A stretch of DNA of 14,159 nt from JBNJEA01 sp051745395 (GCA_051745395.1 JBNJEA010000084.1:1-14159), one strand, 5' to 3'. Shown: positions 1 through 7,218, counted from the stretch's first letter. Notes: a model not told the origin generated them from the sequence alone. Numbers and translations: made by a program.

Positions 1-228
1 CACTTTTTTTTCACTGACCGGATCCCTGACGATAAATTTGTCCGCGGCGGTCATTTCCGCAGCATGCCCGGTCCGGACCACGATGGGGCCCAGATGGGCG
101 ATCTGGCCTTCCCGGTGTTTGACGATTTCTTCGTAGAGCAACCCGGTGGTCAGGTTTCGCCGGATCTGACCCTGCAACTGGAGTCCCGGGATTCCGTCTA
201 TCGGCTGTTTCTTTTGATTTTCGACCAT
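1..228 (-). CDS. PEP carboxykinase (ATP)-like protein, N-terminal 76 residues, runs off left edge
   Basis: This is the 5' part of a gene read leftwards off the window edge; it is open for all 76 codons. The product begins MVENQKKQPIDG and contains NLTTGLLYEEIVKHREGQIA (about residues 25-44), GPIVVRTGH (47-55) and ADKFIVRDP (62-70). These match the N-terminal region of ATP-dependent phosphoenolpyruvate carboxykinases (PckA family), which interconvert oxaloacetate + ATP and PEP + CO2 + ADP in the cytoplasm. The ATG is supported by AGGAG at 234-238, five bases upstream. One oddity: the family's TG-x-x-TGRSPxDKF loop reads TGHAAEMTAADKF here, so the Arg that contacts substrate (Arg65 in E. coli PckA) is not where expected. 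It may therefore be a divergent paralogue rather than a standard PEPCK. The catalytic domain lies outside the window. A longer open frame over 11-277 on the same strand is a shadow. Confidence 0.72.
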   Translation of the reverse strand, partial: MVENQKKQPIDGIPGLQLQGQIRRNLTTGLLYEEIVKHREGQIAHLGPIVVRTGHAAEMTAADKFIVRDPVSEKKV

Positions 229-233
229 GACGG

Positions 234-238
234 CTCCT
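234..238 (-). promoter_or_regulatory. Ribosome binding site deciding the start of the PEPCK-like gene
   Basis: Read on the minus strand, AGGAG lies five bases before the ATG at 228-226. It supports this frame over the overlapping longer open frame that begins at 277. Confidence 0.7.
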
Positions 239-265
239 TTTATTGAATTGATAATCGCATAAAAA

Positions 266-321
266 CTCGAGGTTCAAGGTTCAAGGTTTTGGGTATAAGG
301 TATAAGGTTAAAAAGTTTAAG
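266..321. repeat. Degenerate 7-bp tandem repeat between two minus-strand genes
   Basis: After CTCG the sequence is built of seven-base units: AGGTTCA, AGGTTCA, AGGTTTT, GGGTATA, AGGTATA, AGGTTAA, AAAGTTT. The element starts with CTCGAG and ends in an A-rich run. The reverse-strand sequence at 12889-12918 has the same arrangement (CTCGAGG, then TTTAAGGTATAAGG, then TTTAAAAA), so the two are probably copies of one dispersed intergenic element in opposite orientations. No coding potential is seen. Confidence 0.8.
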
Positions 322-342
322 TGAGAGCTTTTTACCAAGCCA

Positions 343-2532
343 TTAAATGCTTCCCTGCATGGACAGGGCATACACCACCAGTTTCTGCATCATTTTTTCC
401 CGTGCCGACTTCGGATTGTCCAACTGGAGACGTTGCAGGTAGGGCTTGGCCTCCGCCGGCACACTGCGGATGGTAATGGCGCGGCCCATGCTTGAAACCT
501 TGCTCAACCCTTCGCTCATCTGAGCTTTCAATCCCTTCAGGGCCTTGCCGATCACCAGTTCCTCATCGGTGAAATCCGTACCAAAGGGGAACGCCGGGAA
601 AAGGCCGTTTTCCTTAAACGAAGCGATTTCATCCTCGAGGCGCTCGGGGTAGTTGTTCCGGAAGGCATCGGGAATCACATAATCCTTGGCAATTTTTTTG
701 GCGTCCTTGGCCTGTTGCAGCAGTCCGTCCTGAAAACGCGAGTCCGTGATATTTAAAAGCCGGGCAATAACTTCACTGTCGGTTTTGCCGCGTAAATCGG
801 CAATGCCGTACTCGGTAATCACGAAATCGCGTAAGTGACGGGGAACGGTGGTATGGCCGTAATTAAAAACAATATTGGACGCCGCGTTTTTACCCTCGCC
901 GCGAACGCCCTTGCACATCAGTACCGAGCGGGCATCGGGCAGGGCATGGGCCTGGGCGACGAAATTGTACTGGCCGCCCACCCCGCTGACCACCTGCCCG
1001 TTTTCCAGGCCGTCGGAGACCACCGCACCGGTCAGCGTCACCATCAGGCAGGCATTGACAAACCGGCCGTAACGGCGCTGCTGGACTTTGAGTTCCTCGC
1101 TGAAATACCGGTTGTTGGCGTAGAGCTGGTTGACGTTTAAGACGCTGGTCATATAAATCTGCCGCCGCTCGGCATCACTCATATTCAGCAGGTCTTTATA
1201 AAACTGCTCCGGGCCGAGAAAAAAGCCGCCATGGATCAAAATTCCGTTTTTCAACCGGTCTCCCAGGCAGGTGTCGGCCACCAGGTTCATGTTTTGCGCA
1301 TTGCCCAGATCGGCATCAATGCGTTTTTCCCCGTTGCAGATAAAGCCTTCCTGATAGGACAAGCCTTCCTTGAAGATGCCGAATTCACAGAGCAGGTTAA
1401 AATCCGCCTCGGTCAGCTGTGCATTGATTGCGCCTTCTTCAATGAGGTACTCCACGGTTTTCGGCGTGACGGCCTCCGTGATCTTTCCCTCGTTTAACAG
1501 CCGCTGGATGGCGGCATTGTTATAAGTTTTGCGCTTGACCACGCCGTTTGAAATCAGCTGCAGGTAGCCGTCTACCAGCATTTCCGTGGAACCGGAGATG
1601 CCTTCGTCAAAAGCGCCCGTGCCGCCGATGCGGTCAATAACATCCCCGAATTTGTCGACAATGCCGGTATCGGACAGAAACCGTCGGTATTGCTCATTTT
1701 GTTTATGCCGCATGATCAGGCCGTAACACAGGGCGTCGCCCAGCGAGCCGATACCGATCTGCAGGGTGCCACCGTCTTTGATCAGCGTGGAGGCATGAAG
1801 TCCGATCATGTAATCGGGTGTGGTAATCGACATTTTCGGCGCCCCGAACAGGCGGGTATAATATTCAGGGGTGTCAATGATGGCGTCATAGTCCTGGGGG
1901 CCGACCACGGCATCGCCGTACATAAACGGCATATTCTGATTGACCTGGCCGATGATGGCGATCTTTTTGCCCTGTTTTTCCTGCTCCCGCATGGCGGAGG
2001 CAAGATCGAGCGCCACTTCCGGATTACAGCCCATGCTGTAATACGTCCGGCCGTCAAAATCCTTTTTGCTCAGCATCTGGGCGATCACATTGACCCCGTT
2101 GTCCAGGGTATCGCGCCAGGCATGAGTATAGTTGGAACTGATGTAATTACGCTGGGCATCTTCCACGTTGAGATAAGCGCCCGCCTTGGCATAAAACTCC
2201 CGCAGCTCGAAATTGTCCGGCAGGTTTTTGCGGCGCAGGTCGATCATGTATTCCAGATCCACATACCCGTCAAACATCCGTTCCACAAAAGGGCCCAGAA
2301 ACCGTTGTTCCAGATCGCTCGAACCGCGCGGCCGTTCCAGAGACAAGGCCGTACAGAACGTTAAATGAAGGCTCGGATCCTGCTTGGCCCGACGGTAAAA
2401 GGCATTGGCGAGCTGATTGGGTTTTCCCAGCCCCAGGGGAAGACCGAGCACGATCTTTTTTCCCACCTTTTCGATGACCTCATCCACACACCTTTCCACA
2501 TCCTGGTAATATGCCGGTCTGTTGCTGTCCAT
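343..2532 (-). CDS. Long-form acetyl-CoA hydrolase / CoA-transferase family protein (729 aa)
   Basis: Member of the acetyl-CoA hydrolase/transferase family (COG0427-type), cytoplasmic enzymes that hydrolyse acetyl-CoA or move CoA between acyl groups and acetate. Family features from the chosen Met: GGTLQIGIGSLGDAL at 254-268, GISGSTEMLVDGYLQL at 311-326 (the Glu of STEM is in the place of the usual catalytic-region Glu), SGVGGQYNFVAQA at 516-528, and TEYGIADLRGK at 573-583, typical of the C-terminal domain. At 729 residues it is much longer than the roughly 430-550 of common butyrate/4-hydroxybutyrate CoA-transferases; the extra length lies in the middle (about 320-480) and in a tail after 620. 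The open frame extends to 2616, but GGAGG six bases before the ATG at 2532-2530 sets that start, and the 28 upstream codons look non-coding. The gene reads towards the PEPCK-like gene. Substrate cannot be read from sequence. Confidence 0.88.
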   Translation of the reverse strand: MDSNRPAYYQDVERCVDEVIEKVGKKIVLGLPLGLGKPNQLANAFYRRAKQDPSLHLTFCTALSLERPRGSSDLEQRFLGPFVERMFDGYVDLEYMIDLRRKNLPDNFELREFYAKAGAYLNVEDAQRNYISSNYTHAWRDTLDNGVNVIAQMLSKKDFDGRTYYSMGCNPEVALDLASAMREQEKQGKKIAIIGQVNQNMPFMYGDAVVGPQDYDAIIDTPEYYTRLFGAPKMSITTPDYMIGLHASTLIKDGGTLQIGIGSLGDALCYGLIMRHKQNEQYRRFLSDTGIVDKFGDVIDRIGGTGAFDEGISGSTEMLVDGYLQLISNGVVKRKTYNNAAIQRLLNEGKITEAVTPKTVEYLIEEGAINAQLTEADFNLLCEFGIFKEGLSYQEGFICNGEKRIDADLGNAQNMNLVADTCLGDRLKNGILIHGGFFLGPEQFYKDLLNMSDAERRQIYMTSVLNVNQLYANNRYFSEELKVQQRRYGRFVNACLMVTLTGAVVSDGLENGQVVSGVGGQYNFVAQAHALPDARSVLMCKGVRGEGKNAASNIVFNYGHTTVPRHLRDFVITEYGIADLRGKTDSEVIARLLNITDSRFQDGLLQQAKDAKKIAKDYVIPDAFRNNYPERLEDEIASFKENGLFPAFPFGTDFTDEELVIGKALKGLKAQMSEGLSKVSSMGRAITIRSVPAEAKPYLQRLQLDNPKSAREKMMQKLVVYALSMQGSI

Positions 2533-2538
2533 GGTCTT

Positions 2539-2543
2539 CCTCC
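2539..2543 (-). promoter_or_regulatory. Ribosome binding site deciding the acetyl-CoA hydrolase start
   Basis: GGAGG on the minus strand with a six-base spacer (AAGACC) to the ATG at 2532-2530. The upstream in-frame start at 2616 has no comparable site. Confidence 0.75.
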
Positions 2544-2638
2544 GCGATTTTTTTCTATCTATTTGGCCATCTGTTTTGATCCGTTTTTTGTCTATGGATG
2601 GAAAACCGACGGCCAAACCGATTCAGCCGGAATTGAGG

Positions 2639-2653
2639 CGAAACAATGTTTCG
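2639..2653. promoter_or_regulatory. Perfect inverted repeat CGAAACA-A-TGTTTCG, candidate operator
   Basis: A 15-base site, symmetric around one A, about 107 bases upstream of the acetyl-CoA hydrolase start. Its core GAAAC-N3-GTTTC fits the (G/C)AAAC-N2-4-GTTT(G/C) pattern known for the fatty-acid-responsive TetR regulator PsrA of Pseudomonas. That a related regulator controls acyl-CoA metabolism here is inference; no regulator gene is in the window. Confidence 0.4.
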
Positions 2654-2979
2654 AAAGCAGGCGCAAACCCGCCCATCATCCGGCAGAATCATCCCTTTTC
2701 CGAATTACGAATACTTGTTCAACATCTTAATCGCTTGTCATGCATTGAAAAATGCAATTACCAATAGAACCCAATGTTGTAAAGAAAAAACCGGGCTCTT
2801 CTCCGAATGCAAACCGGCAAAGCCGCACGGACCGGCACAATAGATCCCGTTTTTGTTTGCGCACTAAACACTATGGGTCTTGCAGCGGCGGGTGTTGTTT
2901 GCTATTGCGTTTTGGCTCGGAAAGGTTTACACGATGGCAGATCGGGTGGCTGCCTGCCTTTAACAGCCACTGCATTTTC

Positions 2980-3032
2980 GCGCCGGGACGCAACGGCGCA
3001 AAGTTTCAAAGCCGTAATTGGCGGCTTTGCGC
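2980..3032 (+). other. Two overlapping hairpins upstream of the 85-residue gene
   Basis: Hairpin A pairs GCGCCG (2980-2985) with CGGCGC (2994-2999) across an 8-base loop. Hairpin B pairs GCGC (2996-2999) with GCGC (3029-3032) and AAAGCCG (3008-3014) with CGGCTTT (3022-3028). The shared bases 2996-2999 make full A and full B mutually exclusive. No T-run follows, so this is not an obvious terminator. The GACGCAACGGCGCAAAG wording also resembles decayed tandem repeats of a GACGCAAAG type, a simpler explanation. Confidence 0.4.
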
Positions 3033-3081
3033 AATAACAGAAAAACAAGTCTACGACTCGTCAACTGATAGAGCAAACCGG

Positions 3082-3093
3082 ATAACCGGTTAT
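3082..3093. promoter_or_regulatory. 12-base palindrome ATAACCGGTTAT before the 85-residue gene
   Basis: Perfect dyad 28 bases before the ATG at 3121. It could be an operator or part of a promoter region; nothing else supports a specific regulator. Confidence 0.3.
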
Positions 3094-3120
3094 TAAAATT
3101 TCAAGGGAGTACGTGGTTGG

Positions 3121-3378
3121 ATGAAAGACGAAATCGGCCTTTACTATTATCCGTTTCCGCAGAACAAGCGCGTCCGGATGTATGTCAAAGCATCCGGGGA
3201 CACGATATATTTCCGGCTATGGTCCGCCGATGACAAGAGCCTGTGGGAGCAACACGGCTGGGTGCCCTATGAAGCCATTGAGCAGGCATCGAAAATATAT
3301 AAGGGCAACGATTTTGACCCGAATTCGGCCTACGATATCCGCATCGCCCGGACGCTGATCCGGGATGAAGACAGGTAA
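3121..3378 (+). CDS. Small conserved-looking protein of unknown function (85 aa)
   Basis: I do not recognise a named family. The 85-residue product (MKDEIGLYYYPFPQNKRVRM...) is rich in aromatic residues at its start (YYYPF). It has alternating strand-like segments (RMYVKASGDTIYFRLW), a charged helix-like middle (PYEAIEQASKIYK) and a charged end (RTLIRDEDR). There is no signal peptide, membrane span or Cys/His metal motif, so it is probably a small soluble cytoplasmic protein. GGGAG at 3105-3109 lies 11 bases before the ATG, a little far but usable; no closer in-frame start exists. Codon use resembles that of neighbouring genes and the reading frame is clean, which supports a real gene. It is convergent with the acyl-CoA synthetase and divergent from the acetyl-CoA hydrolase, so context gives no firm clue. 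Confidence 0.65.
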   Translation: MKDEIGLYYYPFPQNKRVRMYVKASGDTIYFRLWSADDKSLWEQHGWVPYEAIEQASKIYKGNDFDPNSAYDIRIARTLIRDEDR

Positions 3379-3410
3379 AAAACATTGCCCGGGGCCCTCT
3401 TTTCAAATTG

Positions 3411-3429
3411 AAAAATCCGGCTGTCCGGA
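3411..3429 (-). terminator. Likely terminator of the acyl-CoA synthetase gene
   Basis: On the minus strand TCCGG-ACAG-CCGGA forms a 5-bp stem with a 4-base loop followed directly by five T (3415-3411). It begins 20 bases past the stop of the synthetase gene. Confidence 0.5.
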
Positions 3430-3448
3430 AGGCTCCGGTTGAATGGTT

Positions 3449-5008
3449 CTACTGCCCGCCGGCGAATTTTTTCCGCAACCTGGGCTTTTCAATCTTTCCG
3501 GTCGGGTTGCGGGGCACGGCGTCGAAGATGATGCGCCGGGGGCGCTGATAGCGGGGCAGGGTCCGGCAAAATGTGGTGATATCGGCTTCGCTTATCCGGC
3601 ACCCCGGCTTGGGGGCAATTACGGCCGCTACGATTTCGCCCAGCCGTTCATCCGGGATTCCGATAACGGCGGCATCCAGGATTTTGTCATGGGTCATGAG
3701 AAAATTTTCAATCTCCACGGGAAAAATGTTTTCCCCGCCCGTAATAATAACATCCTTTTTGCGGTCTATAAGCCATAAAAACCCGTCGCTATCTTTTTTC
3801 ACGATATCGCCGGTGCGCAGCCACCCGTTGACCAGGCTGTCGCCGGTGGCCGCCGCATTTCGGTAGTAACCCTCCATTACCCCCGGCCCCTTGACAACAA
3901 GCTCGCCGGGCGTTTCGGCCGGCAGGTCCTGTAGCCGCTCATCTACCACTCGGCATTCCCAGTCAAAACCCGGAACCCCGATTGCGCCGATTTTATGGAT
4001 ATTTTCCATTCCGAGATGAATACAGCCGGGGCCGGTGGCCTCGGTCAGCCCGTAATTGGTATCGTAGGCCTGGGCCGGAAAATAGCGCTTCCATTTCTGG
4101 ATCAGATTCGGCGGCACCGGCTGGGCGCCGATGTGCATGAGCCGCCATTGTTCCAACCGGTAATCGGACAGCCGGAGTTGTTCGTTTTCAAGGGCCACCA
4201 AAATATCATGGGCCCACGGTACCAGGAGCCAGACAATGGTGACCTTTTCCTCTGAAACCGCCTCCAAAATCGCCCGGGGGCTGACACCCGTTAAAAGCAC
4301 GGCCCGGGCGCCGACGATGAAATTGCCGAACCAGTGCATCTTGGCCCCCGTGTGATAAAGGGGCGGGATGCAGAGAAAATTGTCATCATGGGTCTGGTTG
4401 TGGTGCCGGTTTTCAAGAAAACAGGAAAATTCGAGTTGCCGGTGCCGCAAATACACGCCCTTGGGGGCGCCGGTGGTGCCGGAGGTAAAATAGATCCCGG
4501 CCGGATCCAGGGGATCGATGACAACGGGGGGCTCGCAGATATCGGCCCCGGCGGATATGTCTGCATAGGACAAGGCGTAGGCCGGCTTTTGATCGGCCGG
4601 GCCCACGAAAATGTAATACGATACATGCGCATCGAGTGCCGGCTTGACCGCATCGATGCGATCAATAAATGGCTCGCCGAAAACCACGACTTTCGCCTCG
4701 CACAACGTGGTGCATCCCTCGATGTCTCCGGCCCGGAACCGGAAATTCAAAGGCACGGCAATGGCGCCGGCACGCAGGATGCCCAAATAAACCGGCAGCC
4801 ATTCAATGCAGTTGACCATCAACTGCACCACCCGGTCGCCTTTGCCAACGCCCAAATCCAGCAGCGCATTGGCCATGGCATTGGCCTGTTGATAAAACCG
4901 GCGCCAGGTAATCGTCGATCGACGCCCGTAATCGGGGATCCGTTCGATCAAGGCGGTTTCATCCCCGAAGGTTCTGGCATTTCTTGCCAGTATTTCCGTA
5001 AGTTGCAT
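3449..5008 (-). CDS. AMP-forming acyl-CoA synthetase (fatty acid-CoA ligase family, 519 aa)
   Basis: Adenylate-forming (ANL superfamily) enzyme that activates a carboxylic acid with ATP to an acyl-AMP and then to acyl-CoA. Motifs in order: the ATP-binding loop YFTSGTTGAPKG (173-184), YGLTEATGP (319-327), GWLRTGD (395-401), the hinge DRKKDVIITGGENIFPVEIE (415-434), and NPTGKIEK near the end (501-508), whose Lys505 is the adenylation lysine. Length is normal for class I acyl-CoA synthetases. No signal peptide or membrane span is seen, so it is cytoplasmic or peripherally membrane-bound. The ATG at 5008 has GAGGG about 10 bases upstream. It has its own candidate promoter (5050-5077) and terminator, so it is probably a single-gene unit. 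The acid used cannot be read from the sequence; medium/long-chain fatty acid or aromatic acid are both possible. Confidence 0.9.
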   Translation of the reverse strand: MQLTEILARNARTFGDETALIERIPDYGRRSTITWRRFYQQANAMANALLDLGVGKGDRVVQLMVNCIEWLPVYLGILRAGAIAVPLNFRFRAGDIEGCTTLCEAKVVVFGEPFIDRIDAVKPALDAHVSYYIFVGPADQKPAYALSYADISAGADICEPPVVIDPLDPAGIYFTSGTTGAPKGVYLRHRQLEFSCFLENRHHNQTHDDNFLCIPPLYHTGAKMHWFGNFIVGARAVLLTGVSPRAILEAVSEEKVTIVWLLVPWAHDILVALENEQLRLSDYRLEQWRLMHIGAQPVPPNLIQKWKRYFPAQAYDTNYGLTEATGPGCIHLGMENIHKIGAIGVPGFDWECRVVDERLQDLPAETPGELVVKGPGVMEGYYRNAAATGDSLVNGWLRTGDIVKKDSDGFLWLIDRKKDVIITGGENIFPVEIENFLMTHDKILDAAVIGIPDERLGEIVAAVIAPKPGCRISEADITTFCRTLPRYQRPRRIIFDAVPRNPTGKIEKPRLRKKFAGGQ

Positions 5009-5049
5009 GTCCTGTTTCCCTCACCCCAAAGTTTTTCCGGAAACAGATT

Positions 5050-5077
5050 TTGTTACCAAAACCAACCAAATTGTCAA
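5050..5077 (-). promoter_or_regulatory. Candidate sigma-70 promoter of the acyl-CoA synthetase gene
   Basis: Minus-strand TTGACA (5077-5072), 16-base spacer, then TAACAA (5055-5050). The -35 is perfect and the -10 is weak. It would give a leader of about 35 bases. Confidence 0.4.
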
Positions 5078-5116
5078 CCGGATTCAGTCATGCCTGCAGC
5101 GTCTTGGGTAAAAAGT

Positions 5117-5151
5117 AAAAAACCCCCGGGCAACGATGAGTTGCCCGGGGG
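5117..5151 (-). terminator. Strong rho-independent terminator of grpE-dnaK
   Basis: Minus-strand 12-bp perfect stem CCCCCGGGCAAC / GTTGCCCGGGGG (5151-5140 and 5134-5123) with a 5-base loop, followed by six T (5122-5117). It lies 104 bases past the dnaK stop. Confidence 0.93.
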
Positions 5152-5216
5152 TCTGGGATTGATCTATGCGGGATTATCCGATTTTTCCGGGGGCATCCTT
5201 ATTGGCTACCTGTCCG

Positions 5217-5238
5217 AATCAACCGGTAATCAACCGAT
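5217..5238. repeat. Two tandem 11-bp units in the dnaK 3' region
   Basis: AATCAACCGGT followed directly by AATCAACCGAT, one mismatch. It lies between the dnaK stop and its terminator. Probably a chance duplication. Confidence 0.4.
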
Positions 5239-5254
5239 TTGTGATGCGTTGCAC

Positions 5255-7177
5255 TTACTTTTTGTTTTCATCGACTTCTTCATAGTCGGCATCCACCACG
5301 TCTTCGTCTTCACCGCCGGCCTGGGCGCCGCCTTGCTCGCCGCCGGCCCCGGCCTGATCGCCGCCGGACTGGGAAGCCTGCTGATACATGGTTTCGGCCA
5401 GCTTATGAGAAGCCTGCTGGAGCTCTTCGCTGATCTTGTTGATCTCGTCTTTGTCTTCGCCTTCCATGGCGGTTTTCAGCCGGCCGATGATTTCTTCGAC
5501 CTTCTGCTTGGTTTCCGCATCCACCTGCTCGCCGAGTTCCTTTATCGATTTTTCGGTGGAGTAAATCAGCGAGTCCGCATTGTTTCTGGCCTCGACGAGT
5601 TCCCGCTTGCGCTTGTCTTCCTCGGCATGCTGTTCGGCTTCCTTGACGAGGTTTTCGATTTCGTCCTCGCTCAAGCCGCTGGAGGCCGTAATCCGGATGG
5701 ACTGCTCCTTGCCGGTGGCCTTGTCCTTGGCCGAAACGTGGACGATACCGTTGGCGTCAATATCGAAGGTCACCTCGATCTGGGGCACGCCGCGCGGCGC
5801 CGGCGGAATGTCGCTTAATTCAAACCGGCCGAGGCTCTTGTTGTCCGACGCCATCTCCCGTTCGCCCTGAAGGACGTGGATGGTCACTGCCTGCTGGTTG
5901 TCTTCGGCAGTGGAAAAGACCTGGCTCTTGCGGGTCGGGATCGTGGTGTTTTTCTCGATCAACTTGGTCATCACCCCGCCGAGGGTCTCGATGCCCAGCG
6001 ACAGCGGCGTGACGTCGAGCAACAGAACGTCTTTGACATCCCCGGACAGGACCGCGCCCTGAATGGCCGCCCCGATGGCAACCACCTCGTCGGGGTTAAC
6101 CCCCTTGTTGGGCTCCTTGTTGAAAATCTTTTTGACCCGTTCCTGAACGGACGGCATCCGGGTCATGCCGCCGACCAGGATGACCTCGTTGATATCGTTT
6201 GCCGAGACGCCGGCGTCTTTTAAGGCGGTCTGGCAGGGCCCTTCCAACCGATCCAACAGGTCTTCGATCAAGGACTCGAGTTTGGCCCGCGTCAGTTTGA
6301 CGTTCATGTGCTTGGGCCCGTTGGCATCCGCCGTGATAAAGGGCAGATTCACATCGGTCTGCATGGATGTCGACAGTTCGACCTTTGCTTTTTCGGCTGC
6401 TTCCTTGAGCCGCTGCAGCGCCATCTTGTCGTTGCGGATGTCAATGCCGCTTTCCTTTTTAAACTCATCTGCCAGGTAATTGATCACCCGCTGGTCCACA
6501 TCGTCGCCACCGAGATGGGTGTCGCCGTGGGTGGCCTTGACCTCGAAGACTCCGTCGCCGATTTCGAGTATCGAAATGTCAAATGTTCCGCCGCCGAAAT
6601 CGAACACGGCGATCTTTTCATCGGATTTTTTGTCCAGCCCGTAGGCCAGAGATGCGGCGGTGGGCTCGTTGATAATCCGCTGGACGTTTAAACCGGCGAT
6701 TTTTCCGGCATCCTTGGTGGCCTGGCGCTGGCTGTCATTGAAATACGCCGGTACCGTAATCACGGCATCCGTGACCTCTTCGCCCAGATAGTCCTCGGCA
6801 TAACGTTTGATATGACCAAGAATATAGGATGAGACTTCGGCGGCACTGAACTGTTTGTCCTGGATTTTGATCCGGACGTCGCCGTTGCTGGCTTTTTCAA
6901 TGGCATACGGCAAATTCTTGATGTCGCGCTGGACCTCCTGGGAATCGAATTTGCGGCCGATTAAGCGCTTGACACCGAAAACCGTGTTTTCCGGATTCGT
7001 AATGGCCTGGCGCTTGGCAACGGTGCCGACCATCCGCTCGCCTTCATCGTTTACCGCAACGACCGACGGCGTTGTCCGGCCGCCTTCCTGGTTGGTGATC
7101 ACCTTGGTTTCGGACTGCTCCCGTATTGCCACGCAAGAATTTGTCGTGCCCAGATCAATTCCGATTACTTTGCCCAT
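5255..7177 (-). CDS. dnaK: Chaperone DnaK (Hsp70, 640 aa)
   Basis: Cytoplasmic ATP-driven Hsp70 chaperone that binds exposed hydrophobic segments; GrpE is its nucleotide exchange factor and a DnaJ its co-chaperone. The sequence begins MGKVIGIDLGTTNSCVAI (phosphate 1 loop). It continues with VITVPAYFNDSQRQATKDAG, INEPTAASLAYGL, the FDFGGGTFDIS phosphate 2 loop, and VILVGGMTRMPSVQ of the adenosine site. The nucleotide-binding domain covers about 1-385, the linker-like DVLLLDVTPLSLGIETLGG comes next, then the substrate-binding domain, the helical lid and a Gly/Gln/Ala-rich tail ending EEVDENKK. Length is normal (E. coli 638). AAGGAGG nine bases upstream supports the ATG. It lies 41 bases downstream of grpE and ends with a strong terminator, so grpE-dnaK is one operon. 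No dnaJ follows in the window. Confidence 0.98.
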   Translation of the reverse strand: MGKVIGIDLGTTNSCVAIREQSETKVITNQEGGRTTPSVVAVNDEGERMVGTVAKRQAITNPENTVFGVKRLIGRKFDSQEVQRDIKNLPYAIEKASNGDVRIKIQDKQFSAAEVSSYILGHIKRYAEDYLGEEVTDAVITVPAYFNDSQRQATKDAGKIAGLNVQRIINEPTAASLAYGLDKKSDEKIAVFDFGGGTFDISILEIGDGVFEVKATHGDTHLGGDDVDQRVINYLADEFKKESGIDIRNDKMALQRLKEAAEKAKVELSTSMQTDVNLPFITADANGPKHMNVKLTRAKLESLIEDLLDRLEGPCQTALKDAGVSANDINEVILVGGMTRMPSVQERVKKIFNKEPNKGVNPDEVVAIGAAIQGAVLSGDVKDVLLLDVTPLSLGIETLGGVMTKLIEKNTTIPTRKSQVFSTAEDNQQAVTIHVLQGEREMASDNKSLGRFELSDIPPAPRGVPQIEVTFDIDANGIVHVSAKDKATGKEQSIRITASSGLSEDEIENLVKEAEQHAEEDKRKRELVEARNNADSLIYSTEKSIKELGEQVDAETKQKVEEIIGRLKTAMEGEDKDEINKISEELQQASHKLAETMYQQASQSGGDQAGAGGEQGGAQAGGEDEDVVDADYEEVDENKK

Positions 7178-7218
7178 TTTGATATGCCTCCTTGAATTGG
7201 TTTTATCTGAATTTCGAA

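Larger units (their letters stand above)
2533..3120. other. 588-base non-coding gap between divergent genes, with several inverted repeats
   Basis: Short open frames here on the plus strand overlap one another in different frames and have no recognisable protein features, so I treat the stretch as non-coding. It contains a 7+1+7 inverted repeat (2639-2653), a TGCATT-GAAA-AATGCA hairpin (2741-2756), two overlapping GC-rich hairpins (2980-3032) and a 12-base palindrome (3082-3093). It must hold the promoters of the acetyl-CoA hydrolase (leftwards) and of the 85-residue gene (rightwards), but I found no convincing -35/-10 pair for either. Confidence 0.6.

Noticed and set aside
11..277. 88-codon open frame on the minus strand
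   Set aside because: It is Arg/Pro/Gly-rich shadow reading. The frame starting at 228 matches PEPCK and has a good ribosome site.
266..321. CRISPR-like array
   Set aside because: Units of 7 bases without unique spacers; a simple tandem repeat, and no cas genes are present.
1690..2364. 224-codon plus-strand open frame
   Set aside because: Antisense to the well-supported acetyl-CoA hydrolase/transferase; His/Gly-rich shadow translation.
2639..2653. Gram-positive type LexA box
   Set aside because: The half-site is CGAAAC rather than CGAAC and the spacing differs; a TetR/PsrA-like dyad fits better and the gene is not an SOS gene.
2985..3003. GGGACGCAA motif reminiscent of a cyclic-di-GMP (GEMM) riboswitch
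   Set aside because: Only that short string matches. The GGCAAACC-type partner strand, GGCCUAA segment and tetraloop receptor are not found, and a decayed GACGCAAAG tandem repeat explains it better.
4334..5818. 494-codon plus-strand open frame
   Set aside because: Antisense to the acyl-CoA synthetase and dnaK, spans the dnaK terminator, and resembles no protein family; an effect of GC-rich codon bias.
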